Below are positions 24,142-32,583 of a stretch of 64,000 nucleotides of DNA, piece by piece. The stretch lies in assembly GCA_031385445.1 (NCBI GenBank), contig JANNBM010000024.1, positions 1 to 64,000 on the forward strand, given 5' to 3'. Made by a program: the position numbers and the translations under genes. This stretch comes from CAIYZT01 sp031385445 (GTDB taxonomy: Bacteria > Pseudomonadota > Alphaproteobacteria > Rhodobacterales > Rhodobacteraceae). The stretch's first letter is position 1, and every line of letters begins with the position of its first letter. The notes under the pieces were generated by a model. That model worked only from the letters and a program-made list of their open reading frames with translations, was not told where the DNA came from and did no database searches.

Positions 24142-25767
24142 TTACCCCACCCGTGCGAAACTGCTGGCACTCGCCAGCGCCCAGGCCTCGTGAAAACGCG
24201 GGCTGGAGGCGGGGTCAGCCAAAAGCTGTCCCGGTTCCAGCATCTCGTATTGCTCGGCAAAGGAAATCACCCGGTCAGACGAGGCACGGCGCAGAAAATG
24301 ATGCGGGCGCAGGTCGGCAGGCTGCGTCAGCCCCGCCGCCGCCACCAGTTCGGACAGCGCGTGCAGGGTGTTGTGGTGAAAATTCGTCACCCGCAGCGCC
24401 TTGTCGGGCACGACCAACGCGCGCTGGCGCACTGGGTCTTGGGTGGTCACGCCGGTTGGGCACATGCCGGTATGGCAGGACTGCGCCTGAATGCAGCCGA
24501 CCGCGAACATGAACCCGCGCGCGGCATTGCACCAATCCGCCCCCAGGGCCAAAATCCGCGCCATATCAAAGGCCGAGGTGATCTTGCCGCTGGCCCCGAT
24601 CTTGATCCGGTCCCGCAGACCGACCCCGACCAGCGCGTTATGCGCAAAGGTCAGACCGTCGCGCAAAGGCATGCCAACGTAGTCCATGAACTCCAGTGGC
24701 GCGGCCCCCGTGCCGCCCTCTTTGCCATCGATCACAATGAAATCGGGGGTGATGCCGGTTTCCAGCATCGCCTTGCAGATCGCCATGAATTCCCAGTTGT
24801 GGCCAATACAAAGCTTGAACCCCGCCGGTTTGCCGCCCGAAAGCTCGCGCATCCGGGCCACCATTTCCAACAGGCCCACCGGGGTTGAAAACGCCGAATG
24901 CGCGGCCGGCGAAACGCAATCCTGCCCCATCGGCACACCGCGGATCGCCGCAATTTCAGCCGAAACCTTGGCCGCTGGCAGCACGCCGCCATGGCCCGGT
25001 TTGGCCCCTTGCGACAGCTTCAACTCCACCATCTTGATCTGTTCATCCTGCGCCGTGGCGGCAAACCGCGCCGGATCGAAGCCGCCCGCATCGGCGCGGC
25101 AGCCGAAATAGCCTGACCCCACCTCCCACACCAGATCGCCGCCAAACTCGCGGTGATAGGGTGACACGCCGCCCTCGCCCGTGTCGTGAAAGAACTTGCC
25201 CGCCTGCGCGCCCTTGTTCAGGGACCGGATCGCATTGGCGGACAGCGCCCCATAACTCATCGCAGAAATGTTCAGCAGGGACGCCGAATAGGCCCGCGTG
25301 CCCTGACCAATCGTCACCCGCATCTGATCGACAGGCTGTCCGGGCGCGGGGGCCAGCGAATGGTGCAGCCATTCGTATTGTTCCTGATAGACGTCGAACA
25401 TCGTGCCGAAGGGCCGCTTGTCCAGATCCTTTTTGGCGCGCTGATAAACGATCGCCCGCTTGTCCCGTGGAAACGGCGCGCCGTCCTTGTCGCCTTCAAA
25501 GAAATATTGCCGCATCTCGGGGCGGATTTCTTCCAAAAAGAACCGGATATGGGCGAGGATGGGATAATTTCGCAGGATGGCGTGGCGGGTTTGGCGCAGG
25601 TCGTGCAGGCCCAAAGCGGCAAGCGCCGACAGAGCCAAAGCCACAGGCATGTAAAAAACGACATGCCCGCCGTCCAAGGCTGACAGCGCGAAAAACAGCA
25701 GCGCCCCGAGCAAAGACAGGGTCAACGCCGCAAAGCGGGGTTCAAACAGGGATCGCCAGAAGAACAT
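24142..25767 (-). CDS. FMN-binding glutamate-synthase-like protein with membrane anchor
   Basis: A 541-residue protein starts with two hydrophobic segments (about 13-32 and 35-50) and then the glutamate-synthase central/FMN domain: SYGALSANAIRSLNKGA, EVGSGYFGCR, KPGHGGVLPAAKVS, IDGKEGGTGAAPLEF and CNAARGFMFAVGCIQAQSCHTGMCPTG with Fe-S cysteines. It lacks the glutaminase domain, so it is a stand-alone GltB2-like flavoprotein, possibly an amine- or amino-acid-linked oxidoreductase at the membrane. Relatives include N-methylglutamate synthase large subunits. It is convergent with the TMA-dehydrogenase-like gene. Confidence 0.87.
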   Translation of the reverse strand: MFFWRSLFEPRFAALTLSLLGALLFFALSALDGGHVVFYMPVALALSALAALGLHDLRQTRHAILRNYPILAHIRFFLEEIRPEMRQYFFEGDKDGAPFPRDKRAIVYQRAKKDLDKRPFGTMFDVYQEQYEWLHHSLAPAPGQPVDQMRVTIGQGTRAYSASLLNISAMSYGALSANAIRSLNKGAQAGKFFHDTGEGGVSPYHREFGGDLVWEVGSGYFGCRADAGGFDPARFAATAQDEQIKMVELKLSQGAKPGHGGVLPAAKVSAEIAAIRGVPMGQDCVSPAAHSAFSTPVGLLEMVARMRELSGGKPAGFKLCIGHNWEFMAICKAMLETGITPDFIVIDGKEGGTGAAPLEFMDYVGMPLRDGLTFAHNALVGVGLRDRIKIGASGKITSAFDMARILALGADWCNAARGFMFAVGCIQAQSCHTGMCPTGVTTQDPVRQRALVVPDKALRVTNFHHNTLHALSELVAAAGLTQPADLRPHHFLRRASSDRVISFAEQYEMLEPGQLLADPASSPRFHEAWALASASSFARVG

Positions 25768-25847
25768 GGGGCCACCTTTCCCGGTGCATCAGACGCCAAA
25801 GGCATTGAGACAAGGTTAACGCCGCTTTGGGGCACAAAAGCCAGCCC

Positions 25848-26513
25848 TTAGAACGGGCAGGACGCCTCAAATCGGACCAACGCATTGGTATCGGGGTGAT
25901 GGAGCGCCAGCGTTTCGGCGTGCAGCATCAGACGCGGCCAGGCGGCGGCCCCCGCCACATCATAAATCGGATCGCCCAGAATCACATGGCCAAGCGCCTG
26001 CATATGCACCCGCAGCTGATGGCTGCGCCCGGTCAGCGGCGACAGGCGAAGGCGCGTCTCGCCCTCGCCGCGCGCGATCACCTGCCAGTCGGTCTGCGCG
26101 GGGCGGCCGTTTTCATGGTCAATCATCTGGCGCGGGCGGTTGGGCCAATCAGACCCCATCGGCAGGTCAATATGCCCGGCCTCGCCAGCGACCTCGCCCT
26201 TCACCCGCGCGAGATACGTTTTCTGCGCCCGGCGCTTTTCAAATTCCTGCCCCAAAAATCCCTGCGCCTGTTTGGTGCGCGCAAAGATCATCACGCCCGA
26301 GGTGTCACAGTCCAGCCGGTGCACCAAAAGCGCATCCCAGCGCGCCGCCTGCAGCCGCCCGATCATACAGTCGCTGCGGCCTTCCAACTTGCCCGGAACC
26401 GAGAGCAGACCAGCGGGTTTGTCGACGACGACCAGATGCTTGTCTTCGTACAGCACCGCCAATGGCACATCGGGGGGATTGTAAATGAAATCGGGCAGCA
26501 AAGGGCGGATCAC
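25848..26513 (-). CDS. RluA-family pseudouridine synthase
   Basis: The 221-residue enzyme has the RluA pattern: VLYEDKHLVVVDKPAGLLSVPG, the catalytic aspartate in VHRLDCDTSGV, LTGRSHQLRVHMQALGHVILGDPIY and RLMLHAETL. There is no S4 domain and the length is that of the short RluA/TruC-like group, so the target may be 23S rRNA position 746 and tRNA 32, or tRNA 65. Which cannot be told. It overlaps the homocysteine methyltransferase by four bases. Confidence 0.9.
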   Translation of the reverse strand: MIRPLLPDFIYNPPDVPLAVLYEDKHLVVVDKPAGLLSVPGKLEGRSDCMIGRLQAARWDALLVHRLDCDTSGVMIFARTKQAQGFLGQEFEKRRAQKTYLARVKGEVAGEAGHIDLPMGSDWPNRPRQMIDHENGRPAQTDWQVIARGEGETRLRLSPLTGRSHQLRVHMQALGHVILGDPIYDVAGAAAWPRLMLHAETLALHHPDTNALVRFEASCPF

Positions 26514-27406
26514 AGGATTTTATGCCCAGCTTCCACAAGCTTTTCAGACAGATAGCTGATATGCGTCGGTCCCACTTCGCAGCAACCACCGACAATTGTG
26601 GCCCCCATTGCCACCCATTCCATCGCAAACGCGGCGTATTTTTCGGGGGTCAGATCGTGGCGATGGGTCAACTCCTTGACCGTCGGCGCGTCCTTCAGAA
26701 AATTCCCCGAAATATGGGTAAAGCCGTTGGCATAGGCGCCGAAGGGCAAGCCAAACGGTTTCAGCCCGGCCATCGCCGCCGCCATCGCCTCGGGAACCGA
26801 GCAGTTCGCCAGAACCGCCGCCACCGGATAGGCCGCCAGAACCCGCGCCAGATCGGCAATCTTTTCGCCCGAGCGCAGGCTCGATCCGTCGTGATCATCG
26901 ACCGATATGGACAACCAGACCGGCTTGCCCGCCGCCTGCGCGCCCTTGACCGCGCCTTCGCACATCTCGATCGAGGCCATGGTTTCGATCAGGATCACAT
27001 CAACATGTGGCCCAAGGATCGCGGCAATTTCGGCATATTTCGGGGCGGCTTCGGCCACGGGTTGGGTCACTTCAGGCCGATAAGACCCCACCAGCGGCCC
27101 CATCGAGCCCGCAATCAGCCCCCGGCCATGCGCGCCGCGCGCCTCATGCGCCTCGGCCAATGCGCGCAGGTGCAGGGCGTGGAACATATGGTCCAGCTCG
27201 AACCGTTCCAGCCGGTCATGGTGGATGGCATAGGTGTTTGTGGTGGCCGCGCTCGCCCCGGCTGCGAAATAATCAGCGTGAATATCGCGTACCATGCCGG
27301 GATGGTCGATCATCACGCGGGTGGCCCAAAGCGGCGTCGGTTCATCCCCCGAACGGGCCACCAATTCCTGCCCCATGCCGCCGTCCAAAAGGGTGATCAT
27401 CGCCAT
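26510..27406 (-). CDS. Homocysteine S-methyltransferase family protein
   Basis: A 298-residue TIM-barrel methyltransferase with the zinc-ligand signature: Cys in VLANCSVPEAM and the Cys pair in GATIVGGCCEVGPTHI. It starts LLDGGMGQELV and has AGSMGPLVGSYRPE. It moves a methyl group to homocysteine from S-methylmethionine, betaine or a similar donor. Cobalamin and folate domains are absent, so it is not MetH. It overlaps the RluA gene and lies four bases downstream of the LysE exporter on the same strand. The donor cannot be read from the sequence. Confidence 0.87.
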   Translation of the reverse strand: MAMITLLDGGMGQELVARSGDEPTPLWATRVMIDHPGMVRDIHADYFAAGASAATTNTYAIHHDRLERFELDHMFHALHLRALAEAHEARGAHGRGLIAGSMGPLVGSYRPEVTQPVAEAAPKYAEIAAILGPHVDVILIETMASIEMCEGAVKGAQAAGKPVWLSISVDDHDGSSLRSGEKIADLARVLAAYPVAAVLANCSVPEAMAAAMAGLKPFGLPFGAYANGFTHISGNFLKDAPTVKELTHRHDLTPEKYAAFAMEWVAMGATIVGGCCEVGPTHISYLSEKLVEAGHKIL

Positions 27407-27409
27407 TGT

Positions 27410-28036
27410 CTACTCCATCCAGATCAATTTCCCGGCAAGCGCCACAAAGACCAGCGCCGCAATCCGGTTCAGGATGCTTAAGCGTTGCGACAGAAATTGA
27501 CCAGACAGCCCGGCAAGAAGGCCGTAGCCTGCGGTAACAAACGTGCCGGTCAGGGTGAAGATCAGGCCGAGGCCAAAGATTTGCCAGCCGACAGGGCCAA
27601 GGGCGGGGTTGGCAAAGGGGGTCAGAAAAACGAAGATGAAAAGCACGGTCTTTGGGTTGGCAAGGTTGACCCAGAAGGCGCCGCGCAGGGCCTTGGCCGC
27701 CGCCCCGGCGCCGGTTTTCAGGGTTGAGGCGGGCGGTGCGGTCCAGCTTTTCCAAGCGACATAAAGCAGATAGGCCGCCCCGCCCAGGCGCAGAACGCTC
27801 AGGCTGGCCGGATGGGCCCGCACCAGCGCGGCAAGGCCAAGGGCGGCGAGCGAGACGTTCACCAGCGAGCCGATCCCGGTGCCAATCCCCGCCGCCACCC
27901 CGGCGCGCGGGCCACCTTGCAGGCCGCTCGCGGCGGCGAAAAGCACGTCCGAGCCGGGCGCAAAGTTCAGCGCCAGCCCGGCGAGGGTGAAGGCAATCAG
28001 ATCGGGCCAGGGCAGGGGGAACAAAAGCTGCAGCAT
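27410..28036 (-). CDS. LysE-family amino acid exporter
   Basis: From ATG 28036 the 208-residue protein has about six transmembrane segments with the LysE/RhtB hallmark ALNFAPGSDVLFAAASGLQGGPRAG near the N-terminus and FWVNLANPKTVLFIFVFL in the middle. Earlier in-frame ATGs would add a non-family extension. It exports amino acids or derivatives using the proton gradient. Its position before the homocysteine methyltransferase suggests methionine- or homocysteine-type substrates; this is inference. Confidence 0.85.
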   Translation of the reverse strand: MLQLLFPLPWPDLIAFTLAGLALNFAPGSDVLFAAASGLQGGPRAGVAAGIGTGIGSLVNVSLAALGLAALVRAHPASLSVLRLGGAAYLLYVAWKSWTAPPASTLKTGAGAAAKALRGAFWVNLANPKTVLFIFVFLTPFANPALGPVGWQIFGLGLIFTLTGTFVTAGYGLLAGLSGQFLSQRLSILNRIAALVFVALAGKLIWME

Positions 28037-28127
28037 GGGGACACAATCGGGGCGCGGGCGGCACAAATCAAGACTTGTCATTTGACGGGGCAGGCGGGGC
28101 GCGTCACGTTCGTTCCAGAGGTGCCTC

Positions 28128-28553
28128 ATGGATTACGAAACCATCCCCGCCGCCGAATTTGGCCATTCCCTGACCGCGATCACGGTGAACCTTTTGTGCC
28201 GAGACGTCGGGCGCGAGGTGGCGTTTGTGGTGCAAGTCTTCGGGATGACCGCCCACCAAACCTCTGCCGATTTCGCGCTTGTTTTGCATGGCGGCCAGCC
28301 GCTTCAACTGCATTCCGACGCCGCCTATCGCAATCATCCCTTGCCCTCGCTGCTGCCCGAATCCGGCCCGCGCGGCGGCGGGATCGAGGTGCGCCTGCAC
28401 GAGGCGGACCCGGACGAGGCGGCGGCGCGGGCGGCGGTGTTTGCCGGCGCGGTGGTGCTTCAGCCGCCGATCGACAAGCCCGCCCATGGCTTGCGCGAGG
28501 CGGTGATCCTGTCGCCCTCAGGCTATGCCTTTGTGCCCTCGCGGCGGATTTAG
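28128..28553 (+). CDS. VOC (glyoxalase/bleomycin resistance) superfamily protein
   Basis: The 141-residue protein has one pair of beta-alpha-beta-beta-beta modules typical of VOC proteins: ITVNLLCRDVGREVAFVVQVFGM, then DFALVLHGGQPLQLH, and GIEVRLHEADPDEAAARA with LREAVILSPSGYAFVPSRR at the end. Metal ligands cannot be assigned with confidence. It could be an enzyme or a binding protein. The gene is divergent from LysE and converges on the GFA-family gene. Confidence 0.75.
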   Translation: MDYETIPAAEFGHSLTAITVNLLCRDVGREVAFVVQVFGMTAHQTSADFALVLHGGQPLQLHSDAAYRNHPLPSLLPESGPRGGGIEVRLHEADPDEAAARAAVFAGAVVLQPPIDKPAHGLREAVILSPSGYAFVPSRRI

Positions 28554-28647
28554 CCGGGATTGGTTTTCACAAAAAAAGAATACCGGGAACCGCGTTCGAG
28601 CGTGCTGTGCGGCAGTGATTTCCGGTTTCGGTGAAATCCATCCCGCC

Positions 28648-29379
28648 TCAGACCTGCGGCAGCCCGTCGTCCAAGTCGTAATAATCGCCCTTGTCCGCTG
28701 CGAAATAGTGCCGCACCAGATGCCCCCCGGTCGGATTGTCGATCACCCCGGCCTCCACCGAAAAAACCGCGCCCTTCACGTAAGTCACCCCGGACCCGCA
28801 GGTCGGGCAAAAATGGCGCAGCCCGCCGTTTGGATAAGCGTAGTCGCGAAGGTGCCTGGTTTCCCAGACAATCGCCGCCGGGTGCGCTTCAAAACTGGCC
28901 GAAAAATGGCCGGACGCCTTGCGGCACTGGGTGCAATGACAGCCCCAAACCTCACCCATTGGCCCCGGCAACGTAAACCGATTGGCCCCGCAAAGACATG
29001 ATCCGTGCAGCACCTCGGCGTGAACCGGCGCGGCGGTGTAATAGTCGCCGGCGTCCGCTGAAAACCAATCCTCGGCGCTGCAAAGCCCGCTCGGCCCGTC
29101 CAATGCGCCCGCCGCAAAGCTGATCCGGTCCTCGGCCAGAGGTTTCCAGAACAGCGACGCGCTGCACCGTTCGCAAAACCCGCGCTCGGCCACATCGGAC
29201 GCACGATACCAGCGCAGCGTTTCAGTTTTTGTCAGCTGAAATCCGGCCAAAGGCACCGAAGATGCCGCCCAGTAATGCCCCGACCATTTGCGGCATTGTG
29301 TGCAATGACAGGGGATCGCTTGGCGCAGCGGGCCGCTCACCTCAAATTCAACGCCGCCGCAATGACAAGAGCCCCTCAT
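28648..29379 (-). CDS. Tandem GFA-family (CENP-V/GFA) zinc protein
   Basis: The 243-residue protein contains two complete GFA domains in tandem. Domain 1 has GSCHCGG, PCHCTQCRKWSGH and FCERCSAS. Domain 2 has GSCLCGA, GCHCTQCRKASGH and FCPTCGSG. Each has the zinc-ligand set of the glutathione-dependent formaldehyde-activating fold. GFA proteins were once thought to speed S-hydroxymethylglutathione formation; this is disputed. A duplicated form is unusual. The start ATG 29379 overlaps the stop of the fRMsr gene. The GSH-formaldehyde dehydrogenase at 46067 is far away. Confidence 0.87.
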   Translation of the reverse strand: MRGSCHCGGVEFEVSGPLRQAIPCHCTQCRKWSGHYWAASSVPLAGFQLTKTETLRWYRASDVAERGFCERCSASLFWKPLAEDRISFAAGALDGPSGLCSAEDWFSADAGDYYTAAPVHAEVLHGSCLCGANRFTLPGPMGEVWGCHCTQCRKASGHFSASFEAHPAAIVWETRHLRDYAYPNGGLRHFCPTCGSGVTYVKGAVFSVEAGVIDNPTGGHLVRHYFAADKGDYYDLDDGLPQV

Positions 29380-29828
29380 TGCGCGCCCGCGAACACCTCG
29401 GCGAGCAGCGGCACCAGCCAATCCTCGTCGGCTTTGGTAAAGGCGGCGGGCGTGTCGCTGTCGATATCCAGCACCCCCAAAAGCCGCCCGGCGCCATTCC
29501 AGACGGGAAGAACCAACTCGGACCGGGTCGAAGAGGCGCAGGCGATATGGCCGGGGAAGGCGTCGACATCGGGCACATTTTGCACCTGGCCCGTGCGCGC
29601 GCAGGCCCCGCAAACCCCGCGCGAAAACGGGATCACAAGGCAGCCATGACCGCCCTGATAGGGCCCGATTTTGAGAATTTCAGGCCCAGTGACCCGGTAA
29701 AACCCGGTCCAATCGGCAAAGGGATGGGCGTGATGCACCTCGCAGGCGAAGGTTGCCATCAGCGCGACGGCATCCGTCTCGCCTTCGCACAGCGCGCGGA
29801 TGGCATTTGTAACCTCTTGATCGTTCAT
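29376..29828 (-). CDS. msrC: Free methionine-(R)-sulfoxide reductase (GAF type)
   Basis: The 150-residue GAF protein has the fRMsr signature: FADWTGFYRV, IGPYQGGHGCLVIPF, SRGVCGACARTGQVQNVPDV and FPGHIACASSTRSELV, then GRLLGVLDIDSDTP. The three conserved cysteines (in HGCLV, GVCGA and HIACA) match the catalytic and resolving residues of fRMsr. It reduces free methionine-R-sulfoxide, helping repair oxidised methionine pools. It overlaps the GFA gene by four bases and lies one base after the GGT stop, so the three form an operon. Confidence 0.9.
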   Translation of the reverse strand: MNDQEVTNAIRALCEGETDAVALMATFACEVHHAHPFADWTGFYRVTGPEILKIGPYQGGHGCLVIPFSRGVCGACARTGQVQNVPDVDAFPGHIACASSTRSELVLPVWNGAGRLLGVLDIDSDTPAAFTKADEDWLVPLLAEVFAGAQ

Positions 29829-29829
29829 C

Positions 29830-31401
29830 CTAATACCCCAAAGCGCAACCGTCTTTGCGCGGATCCGATCCGCCCATCAGCCCGCCATTATCCCCAATCA
29901 CAATCGCCTGCGCCCCGCCAATCGGCTCCGGCGAGACACGAACCTCGTGCCCCATTTCGGCCAGCTCCGCTTGAACCTGGCCCGAATAGCCACGTTCTAC
30001 CATCATCCCCTCCGCCCCCGAAAAACAGCGCGGCGCGTCGATGGCATCTTGCAGGTCCATGCCGAAATCTTCGAGGTTCGTCACCAGCCGCGCATGGCCG
30101 CAAGGCTGATACGCGCCGCCCATCACGCCAAAGGGCATCACCACCCGGCCCGCCCGTTTGATCATCCCCGGGATGATCGTGTGCATCGGCCGCTTGCCGC
30201 CGCCCGCCTCGTTCGGATGACCTTCTTCCAGCGTAAACCCCGCACCCCGGTTTTGAAAATTGATCCCGAACCTGGCGGAGGCAATCCCCGCGCCAAAGCC
30301 CCAGAAGACCGAATAAATCAGGCTGACCGCCATCCGGTCACGGTCCACCACGGTGATATAGACCGTGTCCTTGTGCACCGCCTCGGTCAGGGGCCGCGCC
30401 TTGGCCATTGCGCGTTTGGGGTCGATCAGCGCGGCCAGCTTTTCGGCGGTCTGCGGCGCCAGCATGTGGTCCAGCCGCGCGGTTTGGTTCGCGATGAACC
30501 GGTCGCGCGCGTCATAAGCCAGCTTTGCCGCCTCCGCCTCGATATGCGCGCGCTGTGTGCCGAAGGGGTCCATCGCGGCCAGATCGAAATGCGACAGAAT
30601 GTTCAGCATCAAAATCGCCGTCGCGCCTTGGCCGTTTGGCGGATGTTCGAACAATTCCATACCCTTGTAAGGGCCGCTGACCGGCTCGCCAAAGCTGCAC
30701 TGCGTGGCGGCCAGATCATCGTGGGAGTGGCTGCCGCCAAGGGCACGCAGGGAGGTGATCATGTCGTCGGCCACCTCGCCTTCGTAAAAACCGGCGCGGC
30801 CTTCACGGGCGACGCGGCGCAGAACCTCGGCCTGACCGGGGGCGCGAAAGAGGTCGCCGGGTTTTGGCGGGCCATCATTGCCCAGATAAAATCGCCGCGC
30901 ATCGCCGGTCAGGGCGGGCGCATCTTCGGCCCAGTCAAAGGCGACGCGCGGGGCGACGGGCACGCCCTCGTCGGCATAGCGGATCGCGGGGGCAAGCACG
31001 CGGTCCAGCCCCATCTTGCCCCAATCGCCGTTCAGACGGCAAAAGGCATCGACCGCGCCGGGCATCGTGACGGCCTGAATGCCGCGCAATGGCACCTTTT
31101 CATGGCCCTGCGCGCGCATCGCGGCCGCCGACAGGCCCGCAGGCGCGCGGCCTGATCCGTTCAGCGCGATGATCCGCTCTTGGCCCGCCGGTTTGATCAG
31201 TGCAAAGCAATCGCCGCCGATCCCGGTCATCTGCGGCTCGCAAATACCCAGCAAGACCGCGCCCGCAATCGCCGCATCCGCCGCGTTGCCGCCTGCTTCC
31301 AGAACCTCGACCGCCACTTTAGCGGCCAGTGGATGAGATGTCGCTGCCATTCCGTTCACCGCGTAAACCGCTGAACGCCCCGGCATATGAAAATCGCGCA
31401 T
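29830..31401 (-). CDS. Gamma-glutamyltransferase family protein
   Basis: This 523-residue N-terminal-nucleophile hydrolase has the family start AATSHPLAAKVAVEVLEAGGNAADAAIA, TGIGGDCFALI and the processing site with Thr346 in KDTVYITVVDRD, aligning with the nucleophile of E. coli Ggt. Later GMIKRAGRVVMPFGVMGG is also typical. No signal peptide is visible, so it is probably cytoplasmic, like many GGT-like enzymes (including cephalosporin-acylase- and oxamate-type relatives) rather than periplasmic glutathione hydrolase. Substrate uncertain. The operon continues into the fRMsr and GFA genes. Confidence 0.86.
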   Translation of the reverse strand: MRDFHMPGRSAVYAVNGMAATSHPLAAKVAVEVLEAGGNAADAAIAGAVLLGICEPQMTGIGGDCFALIKPAGQERIIALNGSGRAPAGLSAAAMRAQGHEKVPLRGIQAVTMPGAVDAFCRLNGDWGKMGLDRVLAPAIRYADEGVPVAPRVAFDWAEDAPALTGDARRFYLGNDGPPKPGDLFRAPGQAEVLRRVAREGRAGFYEGEVADDMITSLRALGGSHSHDDLAATQCSFGEPVSGPYKGMELFEHPPNGQGATAILMLNILSHFDLAAMDPFGTQRAHIEAEAAKLAYDARDRFIANQTARLDHMLAPQTAEKLAALIDPKRAMAKARPLTEAVHKDTVYITVVDRDRMAVSLIYSVFWGFGAGIASARFGINFQNRGAGFTLEEGHPNEAGGGKRPMHTIIPGMIKRAGRVVMPFGVMGGAYQPCGHARLVTNLEDFGMDLQDAIDAPRCFSGAEGMMVERGYSGQVQAELAEMGHEVRVSPEPIGGAQAIVIGDNGGLMGGSDPRKDGCALGY

Positions 31402-31690
31402 GCTGTACTCCCTTTGGCCGCAGCCTAGGCAGGTTGCGCAGGGATTCCAAGATGGCTGGGGGGGGGCGGACCGACCGGCGATGACGTTTGAACAGCGCGA
31501 ACACCTTTTCAGACGCGCCGTTGAAAACCGGGCATCTTCGACAGTTGGTGTTAGTGCCTCGACGTCGTCAACTGGGTGGGGGCAAAGATCAACGACGTCG
31601 AGGGAAGCTTTATGCAGCTACAGGGATCAAGATGCCCTTGTTCCAAGGCGGCAATGGGAGTGAATTAAGGCAATTTGGTGTCAGTTATTC
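31402..31690. other. Spacer between the GGT-like gene and the RsbW-like gene
   Basis: No gene is supported in these 289 bases. A C-rich stretch and a perfect 12-bp inverted repeat (31557-31603) are the only structures seen. The GGT promoter must lie near its left end, while the RsbW-like gene ends at 31691. Confidence 0.5.
31557..31603. repeat. Inverted repeat with CGACGTCG cores
   Basis: CCTCGACGTCGT (31557-31568) and ACGACGTCGAGG (31592-31603) are perfect inverted copies 23 bases apart, and each contains the palindrome CGACGTCG. No T tract follows, so it is not a simple terminator. It may be an operator or a relic. Confidence 0.5.
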
Positions 31691-32188
31691 TTAATCCGCA
31701 TCAATATCGACGACGTTCAACGATTGCACCGGAACCGAGAAACGCAAATGGTTGCGATTGTCCAGGCGTTCATAGCTGAGATCCTGCGTCAGGGTGCGAA
31801 TCAGGAACCAGCCAAATCCCCCCTCTGGCAAATCATCGGGGTCCAGTGGCGCAAGCTCGCCCTTGGGCATCTGAAGATCGGGCATCGGCGCCCCCTGATC
31901 ATAGACCGATACGACAAGCTGATCCGGCCGGCGGGAGATGTAAATGCGGATCGGACCCGGCCCATCGCGGTAGGCGTGTTCGACCACATTGTTCAAAACC
32001 TCGGCCAGGATGATTTCCAACGAGCCGCGGGTATCTTCGGTCAGCCCCGCCACCGAGGGCTTGGCCATCAACACCCGCAGCCCGTCATGGACCGAAGCGT
32101 TGTCGCCGTTCAGGACCAGATTGATCGCGCCTTCGCGTGGAAGGACTGGCTGTTCGGGAAAGCTGTGTAAGATCCGCTCACCCTGCAT
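31691..32188 (-). CDS. RsbW-like anti-sigma/HATPase-type serine kinase
   Basis: The 165-residue protein (ATG 32188, behind AAGGA) has a GHKL ATPase fold: LAEVLNNVVEHAYRDG (N box), VSVYDQGAPMPDL (G1) and GGFGWFLIRTLTQDL (G2). Such short HATPase_c_2 proteins bind sigma factors or response-regulator-like partners and phosphorylate STAS antagonists. It overlaps the STAS gene by 11 bases, the classic partner-switch arrangement. No sigma factor or PP2C phosphatase is adjacent, so the target is elsewhere. Confidence 0.85.
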   Translation of the reverse strand: MQGERILHSFPEQPVLPREGAINLVLNGDNASVHDGLRVLMAKPSVAGLTEDTRGSLEIILAEVLNNVVEHAYRDGPGPIRIYISRRPDQLVVSVYDQGAPMPDLQMPKGELAPLDPDDLPEGGFGWFLIRTLTQDLSYERLDNRNHLRFSVPVQSLNVVDIDAD

Positions 32189-32513
32189 TCCGCAATCCTT
32201 CGGGAAGGCTGGCATGAATCGTGAAGATCGAATCCATGCGCGTCAGGCGAAACACCTTTTCCACCGTGGGGGTCAGCCCGGAAAGTTCCAACTTTCGGCC
32301 CGGTCCAAGCGCCTTCATCGCGACCACAACGGCGCCAAGGCCAGAACTGTCCAGAAAGGCGACGGTCGACAAATCAAGCACCACCCGCGCATGGGCGGTC
32401 TGGGTCAGCTCGCGCATGGTGTCTTTGAAATGAACGGCGCCTGCGGCATCAATCCGGTCACTGGGGACGCAGATCAAAAGATAGTCTACCATGTCCTTGG
32501 AATACATTGTCAT
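32178..32513 (-). CDS. STAS-domain anti-sigma factor antagonist
   Basis: The 111-residue STAS protein has VVLDLSTVAFLDSSGLGAVVVA, where the Ser of DSSGLG is the residue phosphorylated by the RsbW kinase in this family. Unphosphorylated antagonist would release the kinase's client. It overlaps the HATPase gene and is upstream of it, so both are translationally coupled. The pair probably forms a partner-switching module controlling a stress or biofilm response. The downstream effector is not visible. Confidence 0.88.
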   Translation of the reverse strand: MTMYSKDMVDYLLICVPSDRIDAAGAVHFKDTMRELTQTAHARVVLDLSTVAFLDSSGLGAVVVAMKALGPGRKLELSGLTPTVEKVFRLTRMDSIFTIHASLPEGLRNAG

Positions 32514-32583
32514 CTCACTTTCAGAAGGGTCTACCGACGAAAGTAAGGCAAAGAAATTACGGAAAGGTAACCGCGGGCTGAAA

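Noticed and set aside
22500..24260. 586-residue open frame antisense to the Fe-S flavoprotein
   Set aside because: His/Arg-rich shadow without domain features; the plus-strand flavoprotein has clear motifs.
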